Assembly (NCBI RefSeq): GCF_009827535.1
Contig: NZ_WTYN01000001.1
Span: 558,001-622,000 of the forward strand
Origin: Qipengyuania oceanensis
GTDB lineage: Bacteria; Pseudomonadota; Alphaproteobacteria; Sphingomonadales; Sphingomonadaceae
DNA length: 64,000 bases
Direction of reading: 5' to 3'
Program-made: the position numbers and the translations under genes
Notes under the pieces: generated by a model
What the model saw: only the letters and a program-made list of their open reading frames with translations
What the model was told of the DNA's origin: nothing
The model's database searches: none
In this document: one piece after another, positions 17,256 through 25,348 of the stretch
Layout of the letters: each line of letters begins with the position of its first letter
Numbering within the stretch: the stretch's first letter is position 1

Positions 17256-17801
17256 TCAGATAGCGGCGATCGTCTCGTCGACCAGCTTGCGATCCTCGGT
17301 CTCGCCATGCTTTTCGGCAATCAGCGAGCGCGCCGCAGCCGTTGCAGCGCCAGAGGCACTGGCGCGCAGTTCGTCGGTCGCAGTGCGCTCTGCAGCAGCG
17401 ATCTTGTCTTCGGCCATGCGCTTGCGCCGCTCGATCAGCGCCGCGGTCGAAGCCTCGGCATCGGCCAGGATGTGCTCAGCCTCCACCTTCGCATTGGCGA
17501 GCATCGCCTCGGCTTCGCGGGCGCTTTCGGCCTGCTGCCGCTTGGCGTCTGCGAGAAGGGCTTCGGCTTCGGCACGAATGTTCTTTGCCTCGTCGAGCGA
17601 AGCGCGCGTGTCGGCGATCCGCTGGTCGAGCCCGTCGGTAATCTTGCGATGCGCCTTGAACACGAAAAACGCGAGCAGGAAGAAAATCGAGATACTGACA
17701 TAGACCCAGCCGGCCGCATCCAGCCCGAGCAGTTCGGGACCGTGATGGCCGGCTTCTTCCATGTGTTGTTCAGTTTCTACGATGCTGGGGAGCGCGAGCA
17801 T
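17256..17801 (-). CDS. atpF: ATP synthase F0 subunit b
   Basis: 181 residues. The b subunit is the peripheral stalk joining F0 to F1. One membrane helix (about residues 31-48, VYVSISIFFLLAFFVFKA) is followed by a long Ala/Glu/Arg-rich coiled coil ending near the C-terminus. A short negatively charged stretch precedes the helix. It is the last gene of an atpI-B-E-F'-F set; it starts nine bases after the b' gene stop, and the bidirectional terminator lies beyond it. No F1 genes are nearby, as is usual for alphaproteobacteria. Confidence 0.94.
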   Translation of the reverse strand: MLALPSIVETEQHMEEAGHHGPELLGLDAAGWVYVSISIFFLLAFFVFKAHRKITDGLDQRIADTRASLDEAKNIRAEAEALLADAKRQQAESAREAEAMLANAKVEAEHILADAEASTAALIERRKRMAEDKIAAAERTATDELRASASGAATAAARSLIAEKHGETEDRKLVDETIAAI

Positions 17802-17810
17802 GATCCGATC

Positions 17811-18305
17811 CTAGTTCCTAGCGGCCATCGCCGCATCGACCTTCGCATAAGCGGCATCGATGCCCGGTTCCTGGCCGGTCAGCTTGGCGACGATCGCCTG
17901 GGCGCTTTCCGCAGCGACCTGGCGCAGGGATTCGCCCGATTCCGCCTTGGCGGCAGCGATGCGCGCCTCGGCCTCGGCAACCTTCTTGTCCAGCCGGCCG
18001 TCGGCAGCCTTGAGCCGCTTCTCGCCCGCCAGTGCCGCGTCTTCCTTCGCCGCCGTGATCGCGGCGCGTGCCGCTTCCCGATTGGCAGCGAGCTGTGCGC
18101 GGTAGGATTCTCCGAGTTCGTCGGCGCTGTCCTTTGCCGCACGGGCCTGCGCCAGATCACCCTCGATCGTGTTTTCGCGTTCGGTCATGACCTTGCCGAG
18201 ACGCGGCAAGGTCGTCTTTATCACCCCGAAATACAGGATGATGAAGAACAGCCCCAGCCAGAACAGCTGGGGAATGAACACATTCTCGAAGTCGAATTGA
18301 GGCAT
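17811..18305 (-). CDS. atpF': ATP synthase F0 subunit b'
   Basis: 164 residues. It pairs with subunit b to form the heterodimeric stalk found in phototrophs and many alphaproteobacteria. Residues 12-30 (PQLFWLGLFFIILYFGVIK) form the single membrane helix, followed by an Ala/Glu-rich coiled coil of regular heptads. The N-terminus MPQFDFENV and the LPRLGKVMTERENTIEGD segment are typical of b'. It lies between atpE and atpF on the same strand. Confidence 0.94.
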   Translation of the reverse strand: MPQFDFENVFIPQLFWLGLFFIILYFGVIKTTLPRLGKVMTERENTIEGDLAQARAAKDSADELGESYRAQLAANREAARAAITAAKEDAALAGEKRLKAADGRLDKKVAEAEARIAAAKAESGESLRQVAAESAQAIVAKLTGQEPGIDAAYAKVDAAMAARN

Positions 18306-18382
18306 GGTGCCGCTCTTGTCCGAACCGGGTCAACACTAGCGACCGGCCGGAGCGCGAACGCCCCGGCCCGGCCGCGCAAGTC

Positions 18383-18607
18383 TTAGCTGAAGGCGAGCGC
18401 CAGCGCGACAACGGCCGCGATGAGGCCGAGAGCCTCGGTCACGGCGAAGCCGAAGATCAGGCGGCCGCCCATCTTGGCATCCGCTTCGGGATTGCGAAGC
18501 GCGCCGTTGAGGTACTGACCGAAGATGGCACCCACACCGATCGCGGCAAGACCCGCACCGATCGCGGCGAGGCCCGCACCAATTACCCGTGCTGATTCAG
18601 CGTCCAT
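18383..18607 (-). CDS. atpE: ATP synthase F0 subunit c
   Basis: 74 residues, two membrane helices joined by the polar loop NGALRNPEADAK. The essential proton-carrying carboxylate is Glu58 (FAVTEALGL). The first helix contains a near-duplicate (AGLAAIGAGLAAIGVG) that gives the glycine face needed for close packing in the c-ring. It sits between atpB and the b' gene. Confidence 0.97.
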   Translation of the reverse strand: MDAESARVIGAGLAAIGAGLAAIGVGAIFGQYLNGALRNPEADAKMGGRLIFGFAVTEALGLIAAVVALALAFS

Positions 18608-18641
18608 GATAAAACCTTTCGATTGAAATTTGCGTAGTGGA

Positions 18642-19391
18642 TTAGTGAAGATTGACCGCGTCGTTGAGATACAGCGACGCGAGCAGAGCGAAAACGTAAG
18701 CCTGGACGACCGCGATCAGCAGTTCCAGCGCGGTCAGCGCGACATTGACGGCCAGCGGCAGGATACCGAACACGTAGGGCAGCGCCTGGAAGCTTCCGAG
18801 CGTGATGACGAATGTACCGAAGACCTTCAGCAGCACGTGACCGGCGGTCATGTTGGCGAACAGTCGGATGGCCAGGGTGAACGGGCGCGAGAGGAAGCTC
18901 AGCACCTCGATCACAAATACGAACAGGCCGAGGAAGATGTTGGCATCCTTTGGCCAGAAGAGGCTGAAGAAATGCAGGCCGTGGCGCGCGAAGCCGACGA
19001 TGCAGACCACGATGAAGACGAGAAAGGCGAGGCCGAGCGTCACGGAAATGTGACTGGTGGGCGTGAATGCGCCGACCCAGGGTAACATGCCGAGCAGGTT
19101 GCAGATCAGCACGAAGATGAAGATCGAGAATATCAGCGGCGCATAGCGGCGCCCTTCCGGACCGACGTTCTCGTCGAGCATCCCGCGCACGAAATCGTAC
19201 ACGTACTCGACCGCGGCCTGCCAGCGGCCCGGAACGAGCTGCGGACGCGCCGTGCCGACGAACATGAAGACGGCGATGACGCCGAGCGCGATCGCCATCC
19301 ACAGCGAGCTGTTGGTGAACGACAGGTCGTACCCGCCCGCTTCCAGCGGCTGCATGGTGACGACTTCGAACTGTTGCATTGGGCCGGCCAT
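18642..19391 (-). CDS. atpB: ATP synthase F0 subunit a
   Basis: 249 residues. Subunit a forms the two half-channels through which protons reach and leave the c-ring. Five or six helices are visible; the essential Arg is Arg176 in TLAIRLFANMTAGH, and the C-terminal ALELLIAVVQAYVFALL helix carries the conserved Glu and Gln. Start ATG 19391 lies ten bases after the atpI stop codon. Confidence 0.97.
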   Translation of the reverse strand: MAGPMQQFEVVTMQPLEAGGYDLSFTNSSLWMAIALGVIAVFMFVGTARPQLVPGRWQAAVEYVYDFVRGMLDENVGPEGRRYAPLIFSIFIFVLICNLLGMLPWVGAFTPTSHISVTLGLAFLVFIVVCIVGFARHGLHFFSLFWPKDANIFLGLFVFVIEVLSFLSRPFTLAIRLFANMTAGHVLLKVFGTFVITLGSFQALPYVFGILPLAVNVALTALELLIAVVQAYVFALLASLYLNDAVNLH

Positions 19392-19400
19392 GGCTGCGGC

Positions 19401-19724
19401 TTATCCTTCGTTCTTCGGATCGTTGGAGGGGTCGCTGTCGAACTGCGCGCTGGTCTTCATCGCGCGGCGCACGCCGGCGGCAAATCCGAGCACCAAGAAA
19501 ACGATCATGCCCCAGGGAGCGGTGCCGAGGCCCGACCAGTTGTCGATCGCCCAGCCGATGAAGCCGGACACCAGGATCGCACCGACGAATTCGATGCCCA
19601 CGGCCCAGCCCTTCGTCTCCGCATTGCCTTCCGCGCGGGTCGCACCACGATCGTGCTTGTCCCGTGCTTCGGAAATGCGACGATCGAGATCGTCGGAGCC
19701 ATTGTTTCCGTTGCTGTTCGCCAA
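19401..19724 (-). CDS. atpI: AtpI, ATP synthase assembly-associated protein
   Basis: 107 residues. AtpI is a small membrane protein encoded at the head of many atp operons and is thought to help assemble the c-ring. A charged soluble N-terminus (residues 1-40, with DLDRRISEARDKHDRG) leads to two helices (VGIEFVGAILVSGFIGWAID and APWGMIVFLVLGFAAGVR). The operon promoter should lie between 19725 and about 19796, upstream of this start. Confidence 0.9.
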   Translation of the reverse strand: MANSNGNNGSDDLDRRISEARDKHDRGATRAEGNAETKGWAVGIEFVGAILVSGFIGWAIDNWSGLGTAPWGMIVFLVLGFAAGVRRAMKTSAQFDSDPSNDPKNEG

Positions 19725-19795
19725 AGCGTCTCGCCTCGAAGTGTCGACCGATCTTCCGGCCCGGTTTGGCTAGGCAAATCGGCCGGTCAGATATG

Positions 19796-19829
19796 CAAAA
19801 CCGGCCTCCTCGCCAGAGGGAGAAGGCCG
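19796..19829 (-). terminator. Weak second terminator-like hairpin upstream of the atp operon
   Basis: Stem 19803-19811 with 19820-19828 (one G-U pair), then GGTTTT on the minus strand. It lies between the YdbL gene's strong terminator and atpI and may back up that terminator. Confidence 0.4.
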
Positions 19830-19891
19830 TTGGGCCGCGCCTTAGGTTGGGGTCGTTTGCGAGTCAACCGCGCGTGCGGCATTGCAGCATG

Positions 19892-19927
19892 AAAAAAGCG
19901 GGCCGCTCCACAGGTGAAGCGGCCCGC
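19892..19927 (-). terminator. Intrinsic terminator after the YdbH-YnbE-YdbL operon
   Basis: A perfect ten-base-pair stem (19898-19907 with 19918-19927) followed on the minus strand by six Ts. It ends the envelope operon. Confidence 0.9.
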
Positions 19928-19951
19928 ATCGACTTTATCCGGATGCCTTGT

Positions 19952-20359
19952 TTAGGCGGGACAACGGCTGTCGCGCTGCGGCGGCGCGGTGGTCCGCGTC
20001 TGCCAGCTCCCGTCGGGCGCCTGGTATTTCTCGCCCGGAGACGTGCGCGCGATCGCGATGCAACCGGCGGTCAGCGCATATTCCTCCAGCGTCGCATTCG
20101 CCGCCTGAGCCTTCTCGGCGTAGACCGCGCGGCGCTTGATATTGATGTCGTTGACGAGCCGCTGAAGTTCCGCAGTCGCGGGGCCGACGATGCCGAGATA
20201 GCCATCCATCTTTTCCCCGACCTTGCCGGACGAGCGTGCCGCGTCGTAGGCCGGATCGCGCTGCGCGAAAGCGGGCGCCGCAACGCCGCCGAGTGCGGTC
20301 GCGGCGAGCGTGGCGGCAATCGCGCCCTTCGCCCATCGTTTGGTCACAAAGTTCATCAT
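19952..20359 (-). CDS. ydbL: YdbL-like exported protein (DUF1318)
   Basis: About 135 residues from the ATG pair at 20359. A signal peptide (about residues 1-32, ending VAAPAFA) exports it. The mature part has DAARSSGKVGEKMDGYLGI and the conserved ELQRLVNDINIKRRAVYAEKA segment of DUF1318/YdbL. In E. coli YdbL is encoded with YdbH and YnbE and modulates the YdbH-YnbE lipid-transport bridge. Its start shares one base with the stop of the ynbE-like gene, so the three genes form one coupled operon. A terminator follows. Confidence 0.87.
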   Translation of the reverse strand: MMNFVTKRWAKGAIAATLAATALGGVAAPAFAQRDPAYDAARSSGKVGEKMDGYLGIVGPATAELQRLVNDINIKRRAVYAEKAQAANATLEEYALTAGCIAIARTSPGEKYQAPDGSWQTRTTAPPQRDSRCPA

Positions 20360-20541
20360 CAGAAAATGTCCTGGTTCTCTTCGATCGTGTTGCCGGCATC
20401 TTCCGCTAGCCGGTAAATCACTTCCTGCCGGATATTGATGTTGAGCTCGATCACGATCGGCTCTTCCGGCGCGTTGACCGTCACGCATCCTGCCAAGGCG
20501 ATCGCCCCGGCGACAGCCGACGGTATCATCACTTTCCGCAT
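20359..20541 (-). CDS. ynbE: YnbE-like lipoprotein
   Basis: 60 residues from ATG 20541, chosen because a signal sequence (MRKVMIPSAVAGAIALAGC) with lipobox LAGC begins there and a GGGG ribosome-binding site precedes it; a longer frame to ATG 20619 would couple to the previous stop but put 26 non-signal residues in front. The mature protein has PIVIELNINIRQEVIYRL and ends in a short helix, as in E. coli YnbE, an outer-membrane lipoprotein whose beta strand extends the YdbH groove. It lies between the YdbH and YdbL genes. Confidence 0.85.
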   Translation of the reverse strand: MRKVMIPSAVAGAIALAGCVTVNAPEEPIVIELNINIRQEVIYRLAEDAGNTIEENQDIF

Positions 20542-20615
20542 CCGCGCCCCTGCCCCGCTTTCCCTCATGGCATAAAGTGTCGCAGCAGGCGCAGCTCCGG
20601 TCAATTCGGCATTGG

Positions 20616-23600
20616 TCATGGCATGGTCTCGCTTTCCGGAGTCTGAATAGGTGGTTCATCGGGAATGATGTCTGCAGGTCCGACATCGGGTGCGGCATCG
20701 GCACCGGTCACGCTTCGCTTCAACCGCGTTCCATCGTCCGACAGCAGGCCCAGCTCACGCGGATCGCGCACGAAGGCCGGGTCGTACATCGCCTTGAGGC
20801 TGGTGATCAGCTGGTAGAAAGGGGCGCGGATGTTGACGTTGAAACGGATCGGCAACCTGGCGATCTGCTTCGTAATGATGTTCGACCTGGCGCCCTCGCC
20901 CTGGGTCACCCCGTCGAACCGGACGCGCGTGACGATCTCGCCCGTAAGCGAACCATCCATCCGCACGACCATGTCCGTAAAATCGAGCGAGCGCAGCGTA
21001 TCGAAGGCGAAGTTGGCGATCGGCGACAAGTCTTCGTAAGTCAGTTCGCCGACGTAGGATACATTGCCGCCCGGAGGCCTGGCGGTGAGCACGCCACCTT
21101 CGATCCGGCCATTACCCGCCTCGTCGAAGATCAGCGGCACGGTCCCGTCGAAGGTGCCGGTGGCGCTGATGTTGCCGAGTTCCATGCGCTCGACGAACTG
21201 CGCGGCTTCCAGCCCGGTAATGACGAGAATGTACTTGCGCACCTCGCTCGCCCCGAAAGTGATCTTGACCGGCTCTATCTGGAGCGTTCCGCCGAGGAAC
21301 GGCCAGGTGCCACCCGCGATCGTCAACGCCGTGCCGCCATTCAGGTCGAAGGCGACCTCCCCGTCGAAAATCTCGATACCGGGGTTGATTGAGGCCACCT
21401 TGAGCGTCTGCCCCGGCGCCGTGGTAAGGCCTAGGAGGTCGGTGAAGACGATCGTTCCGCTGGCCCCCTTTACCGGGCCGAAGGCGGCGGCGAAATCGAA
21501 CCCGTCGGTCGAGAATTCGCCCGAACTGGTCACGCCAGCCTCGTTCCAGTCGATCCTCCCGGTCCCGGTCACGATCCCTTCCGCATTGGCGATCACGCCG
21601 AGAGCCCGCTGGCTGAGCATGTCGGGCTGAAGGCTGTCGTCGAAGCGCAGGCCGGCGACATCGAGATCGGCATGTCCGGTTCCGGTGGCGAGGCTGTGGC
21701 GAATATCGAGCGCCGTTACGATCCGGTCGGTCGTCGGCTCGCGCAATTCGGCAAAGGCATCGATGACGTTGTTTTCGAGCACAAGCCGCGCGTCGCGCGC
21801 AACCAGTGGCTCGAAGCGGGCCTGCTCCTCCCGATCGACAAGGTTGAAGGTGGCATCGCCGATCGACAGCGCACCGCCGCGATAGGCCCAGTTGCCCGAC
21901 GCACCGTTCAGGTCGAGCGGAACGGCGTAGAGCCTGACATCAGCGTCGTCGAACGTGCCCTGGATATCCTTGCCGAGCTGCGCATCGAGATTCGCGATGC
22001 GGAAACGGGTGTCCGTTCCTGCCGGGCCGAGCGTCACGTCGAGCGCGCGCGCGCTCATCGCGCCCGGCCAGGCAAAGCCCACCGGTCCGCTGGCGATCCT
22101 GATCGGCGTTTCGCCGAGCATCCCGGACAGATTGAGCGACGGTGACCCGGCGGCAATGCGCAGTCCCCTTGGTCCGGTCCGCACGATCGCCCCCGACGAG
22201 CTCGGGCACAGCGTCAGGCTGGTTCCGCCGAGCGCGAGATTTGCGACCTCGAGTCGATCGAAACGGACATCCGTGCAGGCGCGCCACAGGGACAGCCCAC
22301 CGCTAGCGGAATAGTTGCCGCTGACCGGCACGCGCAGTCCGCGGGTCGAGCCGCCGGGCAAGGCTCCGCTAGCCTCCATCCGGCCCGCAAAACCGATCAC
22401 GCCCTGCGGCGATTGCGCGACCACCAGTTCGGGGATCGCGAGGCTGGACGATCCAGCGGTATATTCGGCCATCCGCATACGGAGAACCGGTGCGCCCTGC
22501 CCGCGGCGTTCCATGCGGCCGACGATGCGCGGAACACCGTCGCCGCCGGTCGCGAAATTGCCGAGGAACCGCCCACCCTCGTCCGCCGAGCCGAACTGGA
22601 CCCGGGAAAGCGACAGGAGGGTCGCGCCGCTGCCGCCGACAACCCGTCCTTCCGGCATGACGAAGCTGAAACCCTTGTCCGAGGAGCGGACACTGACGCG
22701 ACCGGCAAGGCTGCTTCCCCGCGATTCGCGCTCGAACGCCAGCCGCGCCTTGCGCAGCAACGGGGCGAGCAGCGTGTCGGATGTACTCGTCTCCAAATCC
22801 GCGAGCGATGCCCCGAGCCCATCGCCGATCCGCAGCCCGTTGCCTTCGAGGCTGGTCTCCAGCTCGATCTGTCCGAAGCCATCGCTCGCGCGCAAGGTAC
22901 CGTCAGCGGTCAGCACCGCGATCCGCGCTTGCTCCGCATCGACCCCGCGGACCGCCAGCGTGTAGCGCGAGCGCAGGTTCCCGCCGCGGAATGTGCCGCT
23001 CATGGTTCCGTTGGCGCCATTGGCGGCAAGCCAAGGCGTAACTAGCGAGCGCGTCGCGATCCGGGCCTTGCCCTCGATACCGGACAAGTCCTTGTCGCCG
23101 GTTACGTCGGCCATAAGAGCAAGCCGGCGCACCGCGATAGATCGTTCCGGGCATTCGAGCCTGTCGAGCCTGACTGGGCCATCGAAGCTCGGCTTTCCGG
23201 CGCGGGTCGTGAGCCGGCCATAAGCCGACCCGTCGGAAATCGCGCATCCTCCGGTGGAAAGCGCGGGAGCAGCTACCGCCACGATCCCGGCAAAGCCGCT
23301 GTCGATCTCGCCCTCGCCTTCCAGCTTGATGCCGATCGGACCCATGTCCGAGGCGATCAGGCCACGCCCGTCGGTGATCTTCACATCGAGGTCGGGCAGG
23401 CTCGGCGGTTCTCCGCTGTCGGTGAAAATCAACGGATCGAGCGTTCCGAAACTTAGCTGACCGTCGCGCAAAGTGCCGAACAGGCGCGGCTTCACCAGCT
23501 CGATGCGCCCGATGACGGGCGCGCCGAAACGATAGCGCAGAATAACACTCACCTGCTCGGCGGTAAAATCCGGATGCTGCGGGTTGCCGACCACGAGATT

Positions 23601-23837
23601 GGAGACGACCTGGCGTGTGCCGCCGACGCGTTCGATATCATACGTGGCGTCGATACCGAGGGCGTCGAGCTGCTCCTCGATGATGTTGCCAGCGATCCGC
23701 TCGCGCGCGAACCAGGCGACGGCGACGACGGAGAGGAGAAGCACGAGCAAGCCGAGCGAGATGCGCCAGCGCCACATGCTGAGGCGGGGCCTGCGTTCCC
23801 CGCTTGCCTGTTCGGCCGGCATTTCCTCGTCTGCCAT
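20616..23837 (-). CDS. ydbH: YdbH-like AsmA/TamB-type envelope bridge protein
   Basis: About 1073 residues from ATG 23837; a TTG start at 23873 is possible. An N-terminal anchor helix (LGLLVLLLSVVAVAWF, about residues 28-43 from the ATG) is followed by a very long, beta-rich periplasmic domain with DUF748/YdbH-type repeats such as SNLVVGNPQHPDFTAEQVSV and the C-terminal TGEIVTRVRFDGVTQGEG. YdbH in E. coli forms, with TamB and YhdP, the set of proteins that carries phospholipid between the inner and outer membranes. The stop overlaps the region of the ynbE start, and radC is divergent upstream. Confidence 0.88.
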   Translation of the reverse strand: MADEEMPAEQASGERRPRLSMWRWRISLGLLVLLLSVVAVAWFARERIAGNIIEEQLDALGIDATYDIERVGGTRQVVSNLVVGNPQHPDFTAEQVSVILRYRFGAPVIGRIELVKPRLFGTLRDGQLSFGTLDPLIFTDSGEPPSLPDLDVKITDGRGLIASDMGPIGIKLEGEGEIDSGFAGIVAVAAPALSTGGCAISDGSAYGRLTTRAGKPSFDGPVRLDRLECPERSIAVRRLALMADVTGDKDLSGIEGKARIATRSLVTPWLAANGANGTMSGTFRGGNLRSRYTLAVRGVDAEQARIAVLTADGTLRASDGFGQIELETSLEGNGLRIGDGLGASLADLETSTSDTLLAPLLRKARLAFERESRGSSLAGRVSVRSSDKGFSFVMPEGRVVGGSGATLLSLSRVQFGSADEGGRFLGNFATGGDGVPRIVGRMERRGQGAPVLRMRMAEYTAGSSSLAIPELVVAQSPQGVIGFAGRMEASGALPGGSTRGLRVPVSGNYSASGGLSLWRACTDVRFDRLEVANLALGGTSLTLCPSSSGAIVRTGPRGLRIAAGSPSLNLSGMLGETPIRIASGPVGFAWPGAMSARALDVTLGPAGTDTRFRIANLDAQLGKDIQGTFDDADVRLYAVPLDLNGASGNWAYRGGALSIGDATFNLVDREEQARFEPLVARDARLVLENNVIDAFAELREPTTDRIVTALDIRHSLATGTGHADLDVAGLRFDDSLQPDMLSQRALGVIANAEGIVTGTGRIDWNEAGVTSSGEFSTDGFDFAAAFGPVKGASGTIVFTDLLGLTTAPGQTLKVASINPGIEIFDGEVAFDLNGGTALTIAGGTWPFLGGTLQIEPVKITFGASEVRKYILVITGLEAAQFVERMELGNISATGTFDGTVPLIFDEAGNGRIEGGVLTARPPGGNVSYVGELTYEDLSPIANFAFDTLRSLDFTDMVVRMDGSLTGEIVTRVRFDGVTQGEGARSNIITKQIARLPIRFNVNIRAPFYQLITSLKAMYDPAFVRDPRELGLLSDDGTRLKRSVTGADAAPDVGPADIIPDEPPIQTPESETMP

Positions 23838-23934
23838 CGACCCGCCCTTGCGCGCATCGCCCTCTAAAGGCAATGCAATCCCGAACGCAGTGGCGGGGGT
23901 TGGGTTGCCGCAAGCTGAAGATAAACCGGGCGCC

Positions 23935-24615
23935 GTGCGAAAGGATCATGGCGGACATGGTCATCGTGCACGGCTGCGCGAACGGCTGCTGTCCGGCGGC
24001 GCAGAGGCGCTCGCGGATTACGAAGTGCTCGAGTACCTGCTGTTCGCCGGCATCCGCCAGGGCGATACCAAGCCGGTCGCCAAGGCGCTGCTGGCGCGCT
24101 TCGGCAGCCTTGCCCATGTCCTCGATGCCGAACCCGGCGCGCTGCTGCAGGTCGATGGCGTTGGCGAAGCGAGCGTGGCCGCGTTGAAAAGCGTGGCCCT
24201 TGCCGCGCGGCGCATGGCCCGCAGCCAAGTGCGCGACCGGCCGGTGCTGGGCAGCTGGCAGGCGCTGCTGGATTACCTGACCATCGACATGGGCCACCTG
24301 ACAGTCGAGAGGGTGCGCGTGCTCTATCTCGACACCCGCAACCACCTCATCCTGGACCACCACGTGGGCGACGGATCGATCGACGAGGCCGCGATCCATC
24401 CGCGCGAGGTCATCCGCAAGGCGATGGACGTCGGCGCGACGGCGCTGATCCTCGTCCACAATCACCCCAGCGGCGATCCCTCTCCCAGTTCCGCCGACAT
24501 CCAGATCACCAGGCGTATTGCCGAGGCGGGCCGCCTGATGGGCGTGACCGTCCACGATCACGTCATCGTCGGGCGAAACGATCACGTTTCGCTGCGCGCC
24601 AAGGGGCTGATCTGA
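23935..24615 (+). CDS. radC: RadC family JAMM-domain protein
   Basis: About 226 residues if the GTG at 23935 is used; TTG 23905 or GTG 23891 would add residues and no ribosome-binding site decides. A helix-hairpin-helix segment (DGVGEASVAALKSVALAA) precedes a MPN/JAMM domain with zinc ligands His175, His177 and Asp188 in HNHPSGDPSPSSAD. The family is common but its activity is not established; the old link to recombination repair has not held up. The gene is divergent from the YdbH operon and ends one base before the next gene. Confidence 0.92.
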   Translation: MRKDHGGHGHRARLRERLLSGGAEALADYEVLEYLLFAGIRQGDTKPVAKALLARFGSLAHVLDAEPGALLQVDGVGEASVAALKSVALAARRMARSQVRDRPVLGSWQALLDYLTIDMGHLTVERVRVLYLDTRNHLILDHHVGDGSIDEAAIHPREVIRKAMDVGATALILVHNHPSGDPSPSSADIQITRRIAEAGRLMGVTVHDHVIVGRNDHVSLRAKGLI

Positions 24616-24616
24616 G

Positions 24617-25345
24617 ATGTGCATCGCCGTCCTTGCTCGCGGTGCCCACCCGGACTGGCCGCTGGTGGTGGTGGCCAATCGCGACGAATTCCACGACCGG
24701 CCCACCGCGCCGCTCGCTCGCTGGACGGACGGCACGGGCATCATCGCCGGGCGCGATTTGCAATCGGGAGGAAGCTGGCTCGGCATTTCCGAGCGGACAG
24801 GCCGTGTCGCTCTCATAACGAACTTCCGCGATCCCGATGGACCACGCGCAGACGCGCCGAGCCGCGGCCAGCTGGTCACCGACTGGCTGACCGAGGACTG
24901 GTCGGGGGTCGACGACAGGGCCGATGAACTGGAAAACTACAACGGTTTCAGCCTGATGCTGGTGGACGGCCCGAATGCCTCAATTCTCGACAACCGGAGC
25001 CTCGACCGGCCGGTTTCCATCGACGCACCAGGGTTCTACGGCCTCTCCAACGGGCCGTTCACCGCCCCCTGGCCCAAGACGGAGCGGCTGGTAGAAGGCC
25101 TGCGCGACGCCATCGCTCACGGTGCCGATGCCGACTCCCTGTTCGATCTGCTCGCCCAGCGCGGCCCGCTGGTTCCGGGCGACAGCCACGGCGCGCCGAT
25201 CTTCATCGAGAACGAGACCTATGGCACACGCTGCTCCACGGTGATCGCAGTCGATGCACAGGGGCAAGGCACGATCACCGAGCGCCGCTTCGACCGGACC
25301 ACTGCGGCCATCGGCGAGACGGCCTTCACCTTCCGCTGGAGTTAG
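24617..25345 (+). CDS. NRDE family (TANGO2-like) protein
   Basis: 242 residues. It begins MCIAVLA, with Cys2 as the expected nucleophile of an Ntn-hydrolase fold, and contains the family signature VVANRDEF (about residues 17-24) and GTWLGI-like GGSWLGIS. Human TANGO2 belongs here and has been linked to lipid and haem handling; bacterial members have no settled function. It starts one base after radC stops and is probably co-transcribed. It converges on the DUF3857 gene with only three bases between the ends and no visible terminator. Confidence 0.9.
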   Translation: MCIAVLARGAHPDWPLVVVANRDEFHDRPTAPLARWTDGTGIIAGRDLQSGGSWLGISERTGRVALITNFRDPDGPRADAPSRGQLVTDWLTEDWSGVDDRADELENYNGFSLMLVDGPNASILDNRSLDRPVSIDAPGFYGLSNGPFTAPWPKTERLVEGLRDAIAHGADADSLFDLLAQRGPLVPGDSHGAPIFIENETYGTRCSTVIAVDAQGQGTITERRFDRTTAAIGETAFTFRWS

Positions 25346-25348
25346 CCC

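Noticed and set aside
18545-18600. Direct repeat in the DNA of the ATP synthase c gene
   Set aside because: It encodes the duplicated AGLAAIG part of the first c-subunit helix, a normal feature of the protein.
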